Shown here: positions 1-10,369 of the stretch, in pieces
Layout: every line of letters starts with the position of its first letter
Numbering within the stretch: position 1 is the stretch's first letter
NCBI RefSeq assembly: GCF_009749385.1
Contig: NZ_WBIN01000010.1
Coordinates: 62,001 to 126,000 of the forward strand
DNA length: 64,000 bases
Source: Agromyces allii
GTDB lineage: Bacteria; Actinomycetota; Actinomycetes; Actinomycetales; Microbacteriaceae
Direction: 5' to 3'
The notes under the pieces: generated by a model
Told to the model about the DNA's origin: nothing
Database searches by the model: none
What the model saw: only the letters and a program-made list of their open reading frames with translations
Made by a program: the position numbers and the translations under genes

Positions 1-1998
1 GCTGCCGGCCAGCAGAGCGGCCGAGGCCATCTGCTCGAGGTGGCGCTTGGCGATCGCCGGATCGCCGTACTGGGCGAAGATGACCTCGCCCTGCTCGGTG
101 ATCTTCAGCCGACCCTCGACCGAGCCGGCCGGCTGCGCGAGCACGGCCTCGTTCGCCGGGCCGCCGCCGCGCCCGAGCGCGCCGCCGCGCCCGTGGAAGA
201 GCGTCAGCTCGATGTCGTTGCGCTCGGCCCAGGCCGCGATGCGCGCCTGCGCGCCGTGCAGCGCGAGCGTGGCCGAGACGGGCCCCACATCCTTCGAGGA
301 GTCGGAGTAGCCGAGCATGACCTCGACCTTGCGTCCGGTGGCCGCGAGCCGGGCCTGCACCTGCGGGAGCTCGAGCATGGCGTCGAGGATCTCGACGCTC
401 GCCTCGAGGTCGGCGAAGGTCTCGAACAGCGGGACGACGTCGATCGCGACATCCGCCGCCTCGTCGCCGAGGGCCGCGGCTGCGAGCTCGTAGACGTTCG
501 CGAGGTCTTCGGGGCTCTGGGTGAACGACACGATGTAGCGGCGCACCGTGCGCACGCCGTAGCGGCGCTGGAGGTCGGCGATGACGCGGAACACCGAGAG
601 CACCTCCTCGGTGGTCTCGCCGCGTTCACCCCCTGCGCGGATCTCGGCGAGCGACTGCCGGTGCACCTTCGAGTGCTGGCGCACCTCGAGCTCGGCGAGG
701 TGGAACCCGAACGTCTCGGCCTGCCAGATGAGGTGCTGGAGCTCGCCGTTCGCGCTGCGGAGAGCGCCGCCCGCCCGCAGGGACTCCTGGAGCACGCGCA
801 GGTCGGCGAGGAGCTGCTCAGGCGCGGAGTACGCGAGGCCCGCATCGCCGCGGCGGGTCGCCGCGATGCGCTCGGCGACGACGAGCAGCACCCGGCGGTG
901 CGGCTCGTGCGGCGCACGGGTGCCGATGGTCGCAGTCACCTCGGGGGCGAGCTCCTGCTGGGCGGCGAGGAGCGACGTGAGCTCGGCGGAGGCGGGGGTC
1001 TCCTTCGCATCGAGCGTGAGCGTGCGGCCGATGCGCTTCGCGGCGCGCTCGAGGCCGAACAGCACGTGCTCCGCGGCGATGTGGGCGGCCTCGCGCGTGG
1101 TCTCGGCGGTCACGAACGGGTTGCCGTCGCGGTCGCCGCCGATCCAGCTGCCGAGCCGGAGGAACGCCGGGGCGACGGGCTCGGCCCGCCCCGCGACATC
1201 GGGCTGCAGTCGATCGTCGATGCTGCGGTACGCCTGCGGAACGATCTCGAAGAGGGTCTGGTCGAACACGCCCATGGCGCTGCGCACCTCGTCGAGCGGC
1301 GTCGGACGGGTCGTGCGCAGCGGCGCGGTGCGCCAGAGGATGTCGATCTCCTCGAGGAGTCGGCGGTCGATCTCGGCGATCGTGCGGTCGCCGCGCTCGA
1401 GGTCGTCGCGCTCGTCGATGAGCGCTCCGATGCGGCGGATCGCCGAGGCGATCGCGCGACGGCGGGCCTCGGTCGGGTGCGCCGTGAGCACCGGGTGGAA
1501 CCGCAGCTTCTCGACGCGGGCCCGCGCCTCGTCGACGCCGACCTCGTCGACGAGGAGCCGGATGGTCGCCGACAGCGACCCGTCGACGCTCTCGATCGAC
1601 GGCGCTCCCGCATCGGCCGCGTCGCCCGACAACGAGATGCGCTCGCGCGACTCGGCACGGGTACGGAGGATGCGCACGCGCTGGTGCTCCTCGGCGAGGT
1701 TCACGAGGTGGAAGTACACGGTGAATGCCCGCGCGACCTGCTCGGCACGGGCGGGGTCGAAGGACGCCGCGATGGCCTCGGCCTCGGCGAGCGCGGCATC
1801 GTCGCGCGTCTCGTGCGCGTGGATCGTCGCGTGACGCAGGCGCTCGACGTCGTCGAACAGCTCCTGCCCTCCGGCCTCGACGAGGATCGTGCCGAGGAGG
1901 CCGCCGAGCAGACTCACATCGGCGCGGAACCTCGCGTCGATGTCGCTGACGACGAGTTCGCGGTCGCGGTCGTGGGCGGATTCCGTGGTGCTGGGCAT
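1..1998 (-). CDS. ppc: Phosphoenolpyruvate carboxylase, C-terminus cut by window edge
   Basis: Carboxylates phosphoenolpyruvate with bicarbonate to oxaloacetate, an anaplerotic step feeding the TCA cycle in the cytosol. The first 666 residues are visible; the family is usually about 900 long, so the C-terminal quarter lies outside the window. Two diagnostic motifs are present: VLTAHPTEA with His174, and FHGRGGALGRGGGP starting at His602, the mobile glycine-rich catalytic loop. A GGDRDGNPF motif lies near residue 287. The ATG at 1998 is the first in-frame start, because a TAA stop lies three codons upstream. A TAACTT -10-like box ends six bases before the ATG, so the mRNA is probably leaderless. 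It is divergent from the ABC exporter at 2151. Identification is firm. Confidence 0.97.
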   Translation of the reverse strand, partial: MPSTTESAHDRDRELVVSDIDARFRADVSLLGGLLGTILVEAGGQELFDDVERLRHATIHAHETRDDAALAEAEAIAASFDPARAEQVARAFTVYFHLVNLAEEHQRVRILRTRAESRERISLSGDAADAGAPSIESVDGSLSATIRLLVDEVGVDEARARVEKLRFHPVLTAHPTEARRRAIASAIRRIGALIDERDDLERGDRTIAEIDRRLLEEIDILWRTAPLRTTRPTPLDEVRSAMGVFDQTLFEIVPQAYRSIDDRLQPDVAGRAEPVAPAFLRLGSWIGGDRDGNPFVTAETTREAAHIAAEHVLFGLERAAKRIGRTLTLDAKETPASAELTSLLAAQQELAPEVTATIGTRAPHEPHRRVLLVVAERIAATRRGDAGLAYSAPEQLLADLRVLQESLRAGGALRSANGELQHLIWQAETFGFHLAELEVRQHSKVHRQSLAEIRAGGERGETTEEVLSVFRVIADLQRRYGVRTVRRYIVSFTQSPEDLANVYELAAAALGDEAADVAIDVVPLFETFADLEASVEILDAMLELPQVQARLAATGRKVEVMLGYSDSSKDVGPVSATLALHGAQARIAAWAERNDIELTLFHGRGGALGRGGGPANEAVLAQPAGSVEGRLKITEQGEVIFAQYGDPAIAKRHLEQMASAALLAGS

Positions 1999-2004
1999 TC
2001 CTCG

Positions 2005-2010
2005 AAGTTA
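2005..2010 (-). promoter_or_regulatory. -10-like box of ppc, probable leaderless start
   Basis: TAACTT on the minus strand is separated from the ppc ATG by six bases, which would put transcription initiation on the start codon itself. No Shine-Dalgarno sequence at a usable spacing is present; the AGGA directly abuts the ATG. The same arrangement recurs at several other genes here. I see no convincing -35. Confidence 0.45.
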
Positions 2011-2150
2011 CTGCCGGACTCCGCGAGGTCGAAATCCTGTGACGCGTTGTTCACACGGCGTCGGCCACCGGCATCCGCTCCGCCGACGGATGTCCGTTTC
2101 GACCAGTGCAAGGGGTGTTGCTCGCGGGCCGGGCACGGCAGGCTCGAAGC

Positions 2151-3080
2151 ATGCGCTCAACACCAACCGACGTCGCCGTGCGGATCCGCGGGCTGCGCAA
2201 GGTCTACGGCGGGTTCGCGGCGGTCGACGGCATCGACCTCGACATCCACCACGGGGAGACGTTCGCCCTGCTCGGCCCGAACGGCGCCGGCAAGTCCACG
2301 ACCGTCGAGATCCTCGAGGGCTACCGATCTCGCACGGCCGGCGAGGTCGACGTGCTCGGCGTCGACCCCGCGCACGGCGGGCGCGACTGGAAGTCCCGGC
2401 TCGGCATCGTGCTGCAGAGCGGCGGCGAGACGGGCCTGCTCACCGTGCGCGAGGTGCTGCGGCACTTCGCCGGGCTCTACCCGAACCCGCGCCCGGTCGA
2501 CGAGGTCATCGCCGCCGTCGGGCTCGAGGCCAAGGCGAACACCCGGGTCGCCAAGCTCTCGGGCGGGCAGCAGCGCCGGGTCGACGTCGCGCTCGGCATC
2601 GTCGGGCGCCCCGAGCTGCTCTTCCTCGACGAGCCCACCACGGGCTTCGACCCCGAGGCGCGCCAGCAGTTCTGGGAGCTCATCCGGTCGCTGAAGGCCG
2701 AGGGCACCACGATCCTGCTGACCACGCACTACCTCGACGAGGCCGCACAGCTCGCCGACCGGGCGGGCGTCATCGCCGCCGGTCGCCTGCTCGACGTCGG
2801 CGGCATCGACGAGATCGGCGGGGAAGCCGCCCGCGTGCCGCTCGTGCGCTGGACGGATGCCGCGGGCGAGCCGCACGAGGAGCGCACCGACGAACCCGGC
2901 CTGCTCGTGGCATCCGTCGTCGCCGAACTCGGACGAGAACCCGACGGCCTCGAGATCGTCAGGCCGACCCTCGAGGACGTCTACCTCGACCTCGTGCGCT
3001 CGGTCACCGCGATCGACGGCACGACCGTCGGGGCCGACGACATCGCCGGCGCGGTCGGCTCGCAGGAGGCCGTCGCATGA
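2151..3080 (+). CDS. ABC-2 type exporter, ATP-binding subunit
   Basis: ATPase of a DrrA/CcmA-type exporter, 309 residues, acting on the cytoplasmic face and powering the permease encoded next. Walker A GPNGAGKST is at residues 42-50. The signature LSGGQQRRVDVALGI, Walker B LLFLDEPTTGFDP and H-loop LTTHY follow in order. An accessory domain of about 100 residues follows the nucleotide-binding domain, as usual for this class. An in-frame ATG exists at 2106, but the homologous sequence only begins after 2151. Its stop overlaps the permease start as ATGA, implying translational coupling. Substrate is unknown; this class exports drugs, lipids or polysaccharide. Confidence 0.93.
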   Translation: MRSTPTDVAVRIRGLRKVYGGFAAVDGIDLDIHHGETFALLGPNGAGKSTTVEILEGYRSRTAGEVDVLGVDPAHGGRDWKSRLGIVLQSGGETGLLTVREVLRHFAGLYPNPRPVDEVIAAVGLEAKANTRVAKLSGGQQRRVDVALGIVGRPELLFLDEPTTGFDPEARQQFWELIRSLKAEGTTILLTTHYLDEAAQLADRAGVIAAGRLLDVGGIDEIGGEAARVPLVRWTDAAGEPHEERTDEPGLLVASVVAELGREPDGLEIVRPTLEDVYLDLVRSVTAIDGTTVGADDIAGAVGSQEAVA

Positions 3081-3886
3081 GCACCAACGTCGCAACCCAG
3101 GGCACCTCGCGCATCGGCGTCGAGACGCGCATGTACTTCCGCGCACCCGACACGCTCTTCTTCACGTTCCTGTTCCCGTTCGTCATGCTCGCGATCTTCA
3201 CGGCGGCGTTCAGCGCTGCCGGGGAGGTCGGCCCGCCAGGGGCCGAGATCTCGATGGGCGCCATGTACCTGCCCGCGATGATCGCGTCGGGCATCTTCCT
3301 CTCCGGCGTGCAGAACCTCTCGATCGACATCGCCCTCGAGAAGTCGAACGGCACGCTGAAGCGCCTCGGCGGCACGCCGCTCTCGCCGGTCGCCTACTTC
3401 GTCGGCAAGATCGGCCAGGTCTTCGTCACCGGAACCCTGCAGGCCCTGCTGCTGATCCTCGCCGGATGGCTCGTGCTCGGCATCGACCTGCCGACCGAGC
3501 CAGAGAAGTGGTTCACGTTCGTCTGGGTGTTCGTGCTCGGCCTCACGACGTGCGCGCTGATCGGCATCGCGCTGTCGGCGCTGCCCCGATCGGGCAAGAG
3601 CGCCGCGGCGGTCGTGATCCCCATCGCCCTGATCCTGCAGTTCATCTCGGGCGTCTACCTGCAGTGGAGCATGCTGCCCGATTGGCTGCAGAACATCGCC
3701 AGCGTCTTCCCGCTGAAGTGGATCGCCCAGGGCATGCGCTCGGTGTTCCTGCCGGAGGGGTGGGAGGCGCTCGAGCAGAACGAGTCGTGGAACCTGCCGG
3801 GCATCGCCATCGCGCTGCTCGTCTGGCTCGTCGTGGGACTCGTGCTCAGCCGCCTGACCTTCCGGTGGATCCGGCGCGACGCCTAG
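3077..3886 (+). CDS. ABC-2 type exporter, permease subunit
   Basis: Integral membrane partner of the preceding ATPase, 269 residues. Hydrophobic segments occur near residues 25-45, 65-85, 105-135, 140-165, 175-195 and 235-260, matching the six-helix ABC-2 membrane fold (DrrB/NodJ-like). The N-terminal charged stretch before TDTLFFTFLFPF-like helix 1 is typical. Translation should be coupled through the ATGA overlap. The TAG stop lies inside a 13-bp sequence that is repeated 22 bp downstream. Exported substrate cannot be told from sequence. Confidence 0.9.
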   Translation: MSTNVATQGTSRIGVETRMYFRAPDTLFFTFLFPFVMLAIFTAAFSAAGEVGPPGAEISMGAMYLPAMIASGIFLSGVQNLSIDIALEKSNGTLKRLGGTPLSPVAYFVGKIGQVFVTGTLQALLLILAGWLVLGIDLPTEPEKWFTFVWVFVLGLTTCALIGIALSALPRSGKSAAAVVIPIALILQFISGVYLQWSMLPDWLQNIASVFPLKWIAQGMRSVFLPEGWEALEQNESWNLPGIAIALLVWLVVGLVLSRLTFRWIRRDA

Positions 3887-3912
3887 CGCCCTGGCGCGTG
3901 ACGCCTAGCGCC
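3878..3912 (+). repeat. 13-bp direct repeat across the permease stop codon
   Basis: GACGCCTAGCGCC occurs at 3878-3890, where it contains the permease TAG stop, and again at 3900-3912. The 22-bp offset looks like a small local duplication just before the TetR promoter region. No function is evident. Confidence 0.7.
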
Positions 3913-3936
3913 TGATCGACCGAACGCCGCTCGGAT

Positions 3937-3972
3937 TTGCACTACAGATAGAAAAGTGCAGAATTGCACTCT

Positions 3973-3988
<16 letters not shown>
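3937..3988 (+). promoter_or_regulatory. Tandem palindromic operators of the TetR/exporter operon
   Basis: Two inverted repeats share the half-site TGCACT and the same 11-bp spacing. The first has arms at 3938-3943 and 3955-3960. The second has arms at 3965-3970 and 3982-3987, extended to a perfect 9-bp match TTGCACTCT/AGAGTGCAA. The two are 27 bp apart. The second operator encloses the probable ATG of the TetR gene at 3973. This is the arrangement expected for autorepression by the adjacent TetR protein. Assignment to that protein is inference. Confidence 0.7.
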
Positions 3989-6314
<2,326 letters not shown>

Positions 6315-6365
6315 CGGCTGCCGGCCGACGGGTACGGCTCCGACCGTCCGTCACCGGCCACGACT

Positions 6366-6399
6366 CCGGGGGTGCACTCCGACACGGGTGCGCCCCCGG
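6366..6399 (+). terminator. Hairpin terminator after the DHA2 exporter
   Basis: CCGGGGGTGCAC at 6366-6377 pairs with GTGCGCCCCCGG at 6388-6399, giving 12 pairs including one U-G, around a 10-nt loop. It starts 52 bases after the exporter stop. There is no T tract, as is common for GC-rich actinobacterial terminators. Confidence 0.6.
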
Positions 6400-6454
6400 T
6401 CCTTCCCGGTCTCACCCGGTCACCAGCGCGGACTCAGCGGTTGCGCCCTACGCT

Positions 6455-6472
6455 GGATGCGGCATCCGCTCA
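6455..6472. repeat. 18-bp palindromic sequence also present at 11209
   Basis: GGATGCGGCATCCGCTCA occurs here between genes and identically at 11209-11226 inside the PspC membrane protein gene. Its core, GGATGC-G-GCATCC, is an inverted repeat built from the GGATGC motif that is over-abundant across the window. Confidence 0.6.
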
Positions 6473-6532
6473 CGCTGGAATCCCGCGGGCATCGCCCGCA
6501 CGACGTGCGCCGGATGACCGTGAGAGGCGCGC

Positions 6533-8224
6533 ATGAACCCCTTCGAGCACAAGCCCTGGCTCGCCCACTACGCCGAGGGCGTGCCGCCTGAGATCGAGGA
6601 GCCGAGCCAGACCCTCGTCGACATGATCGACGACGTCGTCGGCAGGTTCCGACGCCGCCCCGCCCTGGAGTTCTTCGGCGCCGAGACGAGCTACCACGAG
6701 CTCGGCGAGCAGATCGCCTCGGCGGCCGAGGGACTGCGCCGCCTCGGCGTGAAGGCGGGCGACCGCGTCGCGATCGTGCTCCCGAACTGCCCGCAGCACG
6801 TCGTCGCGTTCTACGCGGCCCTGCGGCTCGGCGCCATCGTCGTCGAGCACAACCCGCTCTACACGCCGCCCGAGCTGCGGCACCAGTTCGAGGACCACGG
6901 CGCGCGCGTCGCCATCGTGTGGAACAAGGTCGCCGACACGGTCGCGGACTTCCCCCGCGACATCCGGCCCGACCACATCGTCGCGATCGACCTCACGCGG
7001 GCGTTCCCGTTCGCGAAGCGTCTGGCGCTGCGCCTGCCGATCCCGAAGGCACGCCGGTCGCGCGCCGCACTCACGACGACGCCGAAGACCCGGGGCCTCG
7101 TCGAGTGGGAGCGCCTGACCTCGCGCCGAGCGCTCTCGAAGCGCCACCCGCGGCCGAGCCTCGACGACACCGCCGTGCTGCAGTACACGAGCGGCACGAC
7201 CGGCTCGCCCAAGGGGGCCGTGCTCAGCCACCGAAACCTGCGCGCCAACGCCATGCAGGGGCGCGCCTGGGTGCCGGGGCTCGCCGAGGGCGACGAGGTC
7301 TTCTACGGCGTGCTGCCGCTCTTCCACGCCTACGGCATGACGCTCTGCCTCACGACCGCGATGAGCATCGGCGCGAAGCTCGTGCTGTTCCCGACGTTCG
7401 ACTCGAAGCTCGTGCTCGACGCCGCACGCACGTCCCCGCCGACCTTCCTGCCCGCGGTGCCGCCGATCTACGACCGGCTGGTCCGGGATGCCGCGTCGCA
7501 GCCGCGTGCGCTCCGCAGCATCCGGTTCGCCATCTCCGGCGCCATGAGCCTGCCGATCGCGACCGTCGACCGCTGGGAGAGCGCGACCGGCGGCGTGCTC
7601 GTCGAGGGCTACGGCATGACCGAGTCGGCGCCTATCACGCTCGGCAACCCGATGGGCCCCACCCGGCGCCCGGGCACGGTCGGCGTGCCGTTCCCGAGCA
7701 CCGAGATCCGCGTCGTCGACCCCGAGGATCCCGACGTCGACGTCGCGGCGGGCGAGCCCGGTGAACTGCTCGTGCGCGGACCCCAGGTGTTCCAGGGCTA
7801 CTGGCGCCGACCCGTCGAGACCGCCGAGACGCTGCGCCCCGGCGGTTGGCTGCGCACGGGCGACATCGTGCGCGTCTCCGACGACGGCTTCGTCACCATC
7901 GTCGACCGGATCAAGGAGCTCATCATCACGGGCGGCTTCAACGTCTCGCCGTCGGAGGTCGAGGCGGCGCTGCTCGCGCACCCCGACGTGCGCGGCGCGG
8001 CCGTGGTCGGCCTGCCCAGCCCCTCGGGCGGCGAGTCGGTCGCCGCGGGCGTGGAGCTCCGCGAAGGCGCCGTGTTCGACGAGAGCGCGCTCCGCGACTT
8101 CTGCCGCGGGAGCCTCACGCCGTACAAGGTTCCCAAGCGCATCGACGAGTTCGACGAGCTGCCCCGCTCGCTCATCGGCAAGGTGCTGCGCCGCGAGGTG
8201 CGCGACGTGCTGCTCGAGCAGTAG
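6533..8224 (+). CDS. fadD: Long-chain fatty-acid--CoA ligase (AMP-forming)
   Basis: ANL-superfamily adenylating enzyme, 563 residues, expected to activate a fatty acid through an acyl-AMP to acyl-CoA in the cytosol. The P-loop motif YTSGTTGSPKGAVLSH lies near residues 220-235, GYGMTESAP near 360, and the C-terminal hinge and lysine motif TGDIVRVSDDGF...IKELI near 440-465. The opening resembles actinobacterial FadD. GAGAGG four bases before the ATG supports the start. It stands alone between two hairpins, with no beta-oxidation genes alongside. The acyl chain length is not predictable, and a different carboxylate substrate is possible. Confidence 0.88.
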   Translation: MNPFEHKPWLAHYAEGVPPEIEEPSQTLVDMIDDVVGRFRRRPALEFFGAETSYHELGEQIASAAEGLRRLGVKAGDRVAIVLPNCPQHVVAFYAALRLGAIVVEHNPLYTPPELRHQFEDHGARVAIVWNKVADTVADFPRDIRPDHIVAIDLTRAFPFAKRLALRLPIPKARRSRAALTTTPKTRGLVEWERLTSRRALSKRHPRPSLDDTAVLQYTSGTTGSPKGAVLSHRNLRANAMQGRAWVPGLAEGDEVFYGVLPLFHAYGMTLCLTTAMSIGAKLVLFPTFDSKLVLDAARTSPPTFLPAVPPIYDRLVRDAASQPRALRSIRFAISGAMSLPIATVDRWESATGGVLVEGYGMTESAPITLGNPMGPTRRPGTVGVPFPSTEIRVVDPEDPDVDVAAGEPGELLVRGPQVFQGYWRRPVETAETLRPGGWLRTGDIVRVSDDGFVTIVDRIKELIITGGFNVSPSEVEAALLAHPDVRGAAVVGLPSPSGGESVAAGVELREGAVFDESALRDFCRGSLTPYKVPKRIDEFDELPRSLIGKVLRREVRDVLLEQ

Positions 8225-8273
8225 CGCTCACCCGCACCGGCTCCCGCACCGCCACGGCGTGACGCAACACTTC

Positions 8274-8348
8274 GACGGGAGGAGTTCGGCGCGTTGGGAG
8301 GAGCATGCCGCGGACTGCGTCCTCCGCTCGGGCCGAACTCCTCCCGTC
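8274..8348. terminator. Nested inverted repeat between convergent genes
   Basis: A perfect 16-bp outer stem, GACGGGAGGAGTTCGG at 8274-8289 with its complement at 8333-8348, encloses a second GGAGGA/TCCTCC pair at 8297-8302 and 8320-8325. It lies between the convergent acyl-CoA ligase and response regulator genes and could terminate both. A relative with the same GGGAGGAG theme is at 20699-20773. Confidence 0.65.
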
Positions 8349-8404
8349 ACGTTGGCGGCCGCGCTGGGACGAGGGCGAGCGGATGTCGCGGGCGGCCCGG
8401 GCGG

Positions 8405-9076
8405 CTAGAGCAGCCGCCGCGCGTTCGCCCAGGCCGTGAGCTCGTGGCGGCTCGAGAGCTGCAGCTTGCGCAGCACGGCCGAGACGTGCGACTCGACGGT
8501 CTTCGTCGAGATGAAGAGCTCGGCCGCGACCTCCTTGTAGGCGTAGCCGCGGGCGATGAGCCGCATGACCTCCTGCTCGCGCGCCGAGAGGCGGTCGAGC
8601 TCGTCGCTCGCGGCGGCGGTCTCGCCGACGGCGGCCCCGAAGGCGTCGAGCACGAACCCGGCGAGCTTCGGCGAGAAGACGGCGTCACCGCTCGCGACGG
8701 CGTGCACCGCGCGGCTCACGTCGGCCCCCGACGAGCCCTTCGTGATGTATCCGCGCGCGCCGGCACGGATCACCCCGACGACGTCTTCGGCCTTGTCCGA
8801 GACACTGAGCGCCAGGAACCTCGTTCCGGGCACGGATGCCGCGGCGCGGCGCATGACCTCGGCCCCGCCGCTCGTTCCCGCCGCCACGCCGACCCCGGGC
8901 AGGTGCACGTCGAGGAGCACGACGTCGGGCGCGGCATCCGTCACCGCGAGCACGGCGGACTCCACGTCGTGCGCCTCGCCCACGACCTCGATCGAGGCGT
9001 CGAGGTCGGCCTTCAGCCCCGAGCGGAAGATCGAGTGGTCGTCGACGATCACGACCCGAACGGATGTCTCAGCCAC
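8405..9076 (-). CDS. LuxR/NarL-family response regulator
   Basis: Receiver plus helix-turn-helix regulator, 223 residues. The acidic pair Asp12-Asp13, phospho-acceptor Asp56 in VVLLDVHLPG, and Lys113 in GYITKG are in place. The LuxR-type DNA-binding domain spans about 158-222 (LSAREQEVMRLIARGYAYKEVAAELFIS). About ten extra glycine-rich residues follow the phosphorylation loop (GVGVAAGTSGG), which is longer than most NarL receivers. The start overlaps the kinase stop by 8 bases, so the pair is co-translated. Targets are unknown; by analogy with PspC-kinase systems, envelope stress is a reasonable guess. Confidence 0.93.
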   Translation of the reverse strand: MAETSVRVVIVDDHSIFRSGLKADLDASIEVVGEAHDVESAVLAVTDAAPDVVLLDVHLPGVGVAAGTSGGAEVMRRAAASVPGTRFLALSVSDKAEDVVGVIRAGARGYITKGSSGADVSRAVHAVASGDAVFSPKLAGFVLDAFGAAVGETAAASDELDRLSAREQEVMRLIARGYAYKEVAAELFISTKTVESHVSAVLRKLQLSSRHELTAWANARRLL

Positions 9077-10262
9077 GCGTGTTCTCCAGTCCTGCGCGCT
9101 CTGCGGGGAACCGCAGCCGCACCTCGGTGCCGCCGCCCGCGCCGACGCGAACCTCGCCCGAGCCCCCGGCCCGGCGCATCCGCCCGATGATCGACTGCCG
9201 TACGCCGAGCCGGTCGCTCGGCACCTCGGAGAGGTCGAACCCGGCGCCGCGGTCGCGCACGAACACCTCGACCGCCTCGGGCGACGCCTCGACGTAGACC
9301 GAGACCTCGCCGCCCGCGTGCCGTGCGGCGTTCAGCATGGCCTCGCGGGCCGCCGCGGCCACCTCGCCGCTCGCGCGCTCGCTCGACGAGCCGACCGCGA
9401 CCACGTCGATCGTCACGGGGTAGTCGATCTCGAGGGCGGCGGCGAAGTCGCGCAGGTCGGTTCCGAGGTCGCTGTCGGCCGGCGCCTCGCCGTCGAAGAG
9501 CCAGTCGCGCAGCTCACGCTCCTGGGCGCGGGCGATGCGCGCGACCTCGCTCGACGCGCCGGCCCGGTTCTGGATGAGCGCGAGCGTCTGCAGCACCGAG
9601 TCGTGCAGGTGGGCGGCGATCTCGCTGCGCTGCTCCTCGCGGATGCGCTTCGTGCGCTCGTCGGTGAGCTCGCGCCACGCGGTCACGAGCGTCGGCGCGT
9701 AGACGAGGCCGATGCCGAGCACCGCGGCGAGCGCAGCCGCGAACGTCGGCACGGGGTGCCAGTGCGCGCTCTCGCCGAACACGAGGGCGAGCGCCGTGAT
9801 CACCAGCAGCACGGTCGCGACGAGCCGGATCGTGAGCTCGTGCCTCGGCCCACGCTCGGGCTCGGGCCGGTCGATGAAGGTCGCCCAGGCTCCGGATGCC
9901 ACGGCGAGCCCGATGCCCGCGAAGACCGCGCCCAGCCACCACCGCAGCGCCGAGCCGTCGTCGACGCCGACCGCCAGGCCGCCGCCGCCCAGCCACGCGG
10001 CGGCCAGCACGAGGGCCGAGGCCGACACGAGCAGCCACGCCACCGGAGCGCGCCGGCTCGGACGCGCCTCGCCCGGCTCCCAGGGCGTCAGCGCCCAGAG
10101 CCAGAGGTAGAGCAGCAGGCCGGCCCCCGCCGCGAGGCTCGTCACCACGAACGCGGCGCGCACGACGAACACCGGCCAGCCGAGGTGCGCGGCCAGCCCC
10201 GCCGCGACGCCCGTGGCGACGCAGGCGCGCGGGCGCGACATCCGGGGCTCCATGTCTGCCAT
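9069..10262 (-). CDS. PspC-domain sensor histidine kinase
   Basis: Membrane sensor kinase, about 397 residues. An N-terminal PspC domain (roughly residues 5-65, CVATGVAAGLAAHLGWPVFVVRAAF) is followed by further membrane helices to about residue 180. A HisKA_3 dimerisation helix carries EIAAHLHDSVLQ with His220 as phospho-acceptor, and a HATPase domain contains EAMLNAARHAG and the glycine-rich DRGAGFDLSEVP. The partner regulator overlaps its 3' end. Four in-frame starts compete (GTG 10304; ATG 10262, 10253, 10241); 10262 was chosen because a GAGG lies about nine bases upstream. It is divergent from another PspC protein across a short promoter region. Confidence 0.92.
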   Translation of the reverse strand: MADMEPRMSRPRACVATGVAAGLAAHLGWPVFVVRAAFVVTSLAAGAGLLLYLWLWALTPWEPGEARPSRRAPVAWLLVSASALVLAAAWLGGGGLAVGVDDGSALRWWLGAVFAGIGLAVASGAWATFIDRPEPERGPRHELTIRLVATVLLVITALALVFGESAHWHPVPTFAAALAAVLGIGLVYAPTLVTAWRELTDERTKRIREEQRSEIAAHLHDSVLQTLALIQNRAGASSEVARIARAQERELRDWLFDGEAPADSDLGTDLRDFAAALEIDYPVTIDVVAVGSSSERASGEVAAAAREAMLNAARHAGGEVSVYVEASPEAVEVFVRDRGAGFDLSEVPSDRLGVRQSIIGRMRRAGGSGEVRVGAGGGTEVRLRFPAERAGLENTRG

Positions 10263-10369
10263 CCAAGCAGACCTCGGCGCAGCGACTGCAGCCGGGGCGG
10301 GCACCCTCAGGGTCGAATCAGGGACTCACCCCATAGCGGGTCATCCGGCGCCGCTGCCAGCATCGAGAC

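Noticed and set aside
40-2694. Plus-strand open frame of 884 codons
   Set aside because: It is antisense to ppc and then runs through the ABC ATPase in a wrong frame. Its composition is Arg/Ala-rich with no domain; a GC-rich shadow frame.
3964-3972. TTG start for the first TetR gene
   Set aside because: TTG starts are rare here, the extra three residues are not conserved-looking, and ATG 3973 follows a possible -10 at the leaderless distance.
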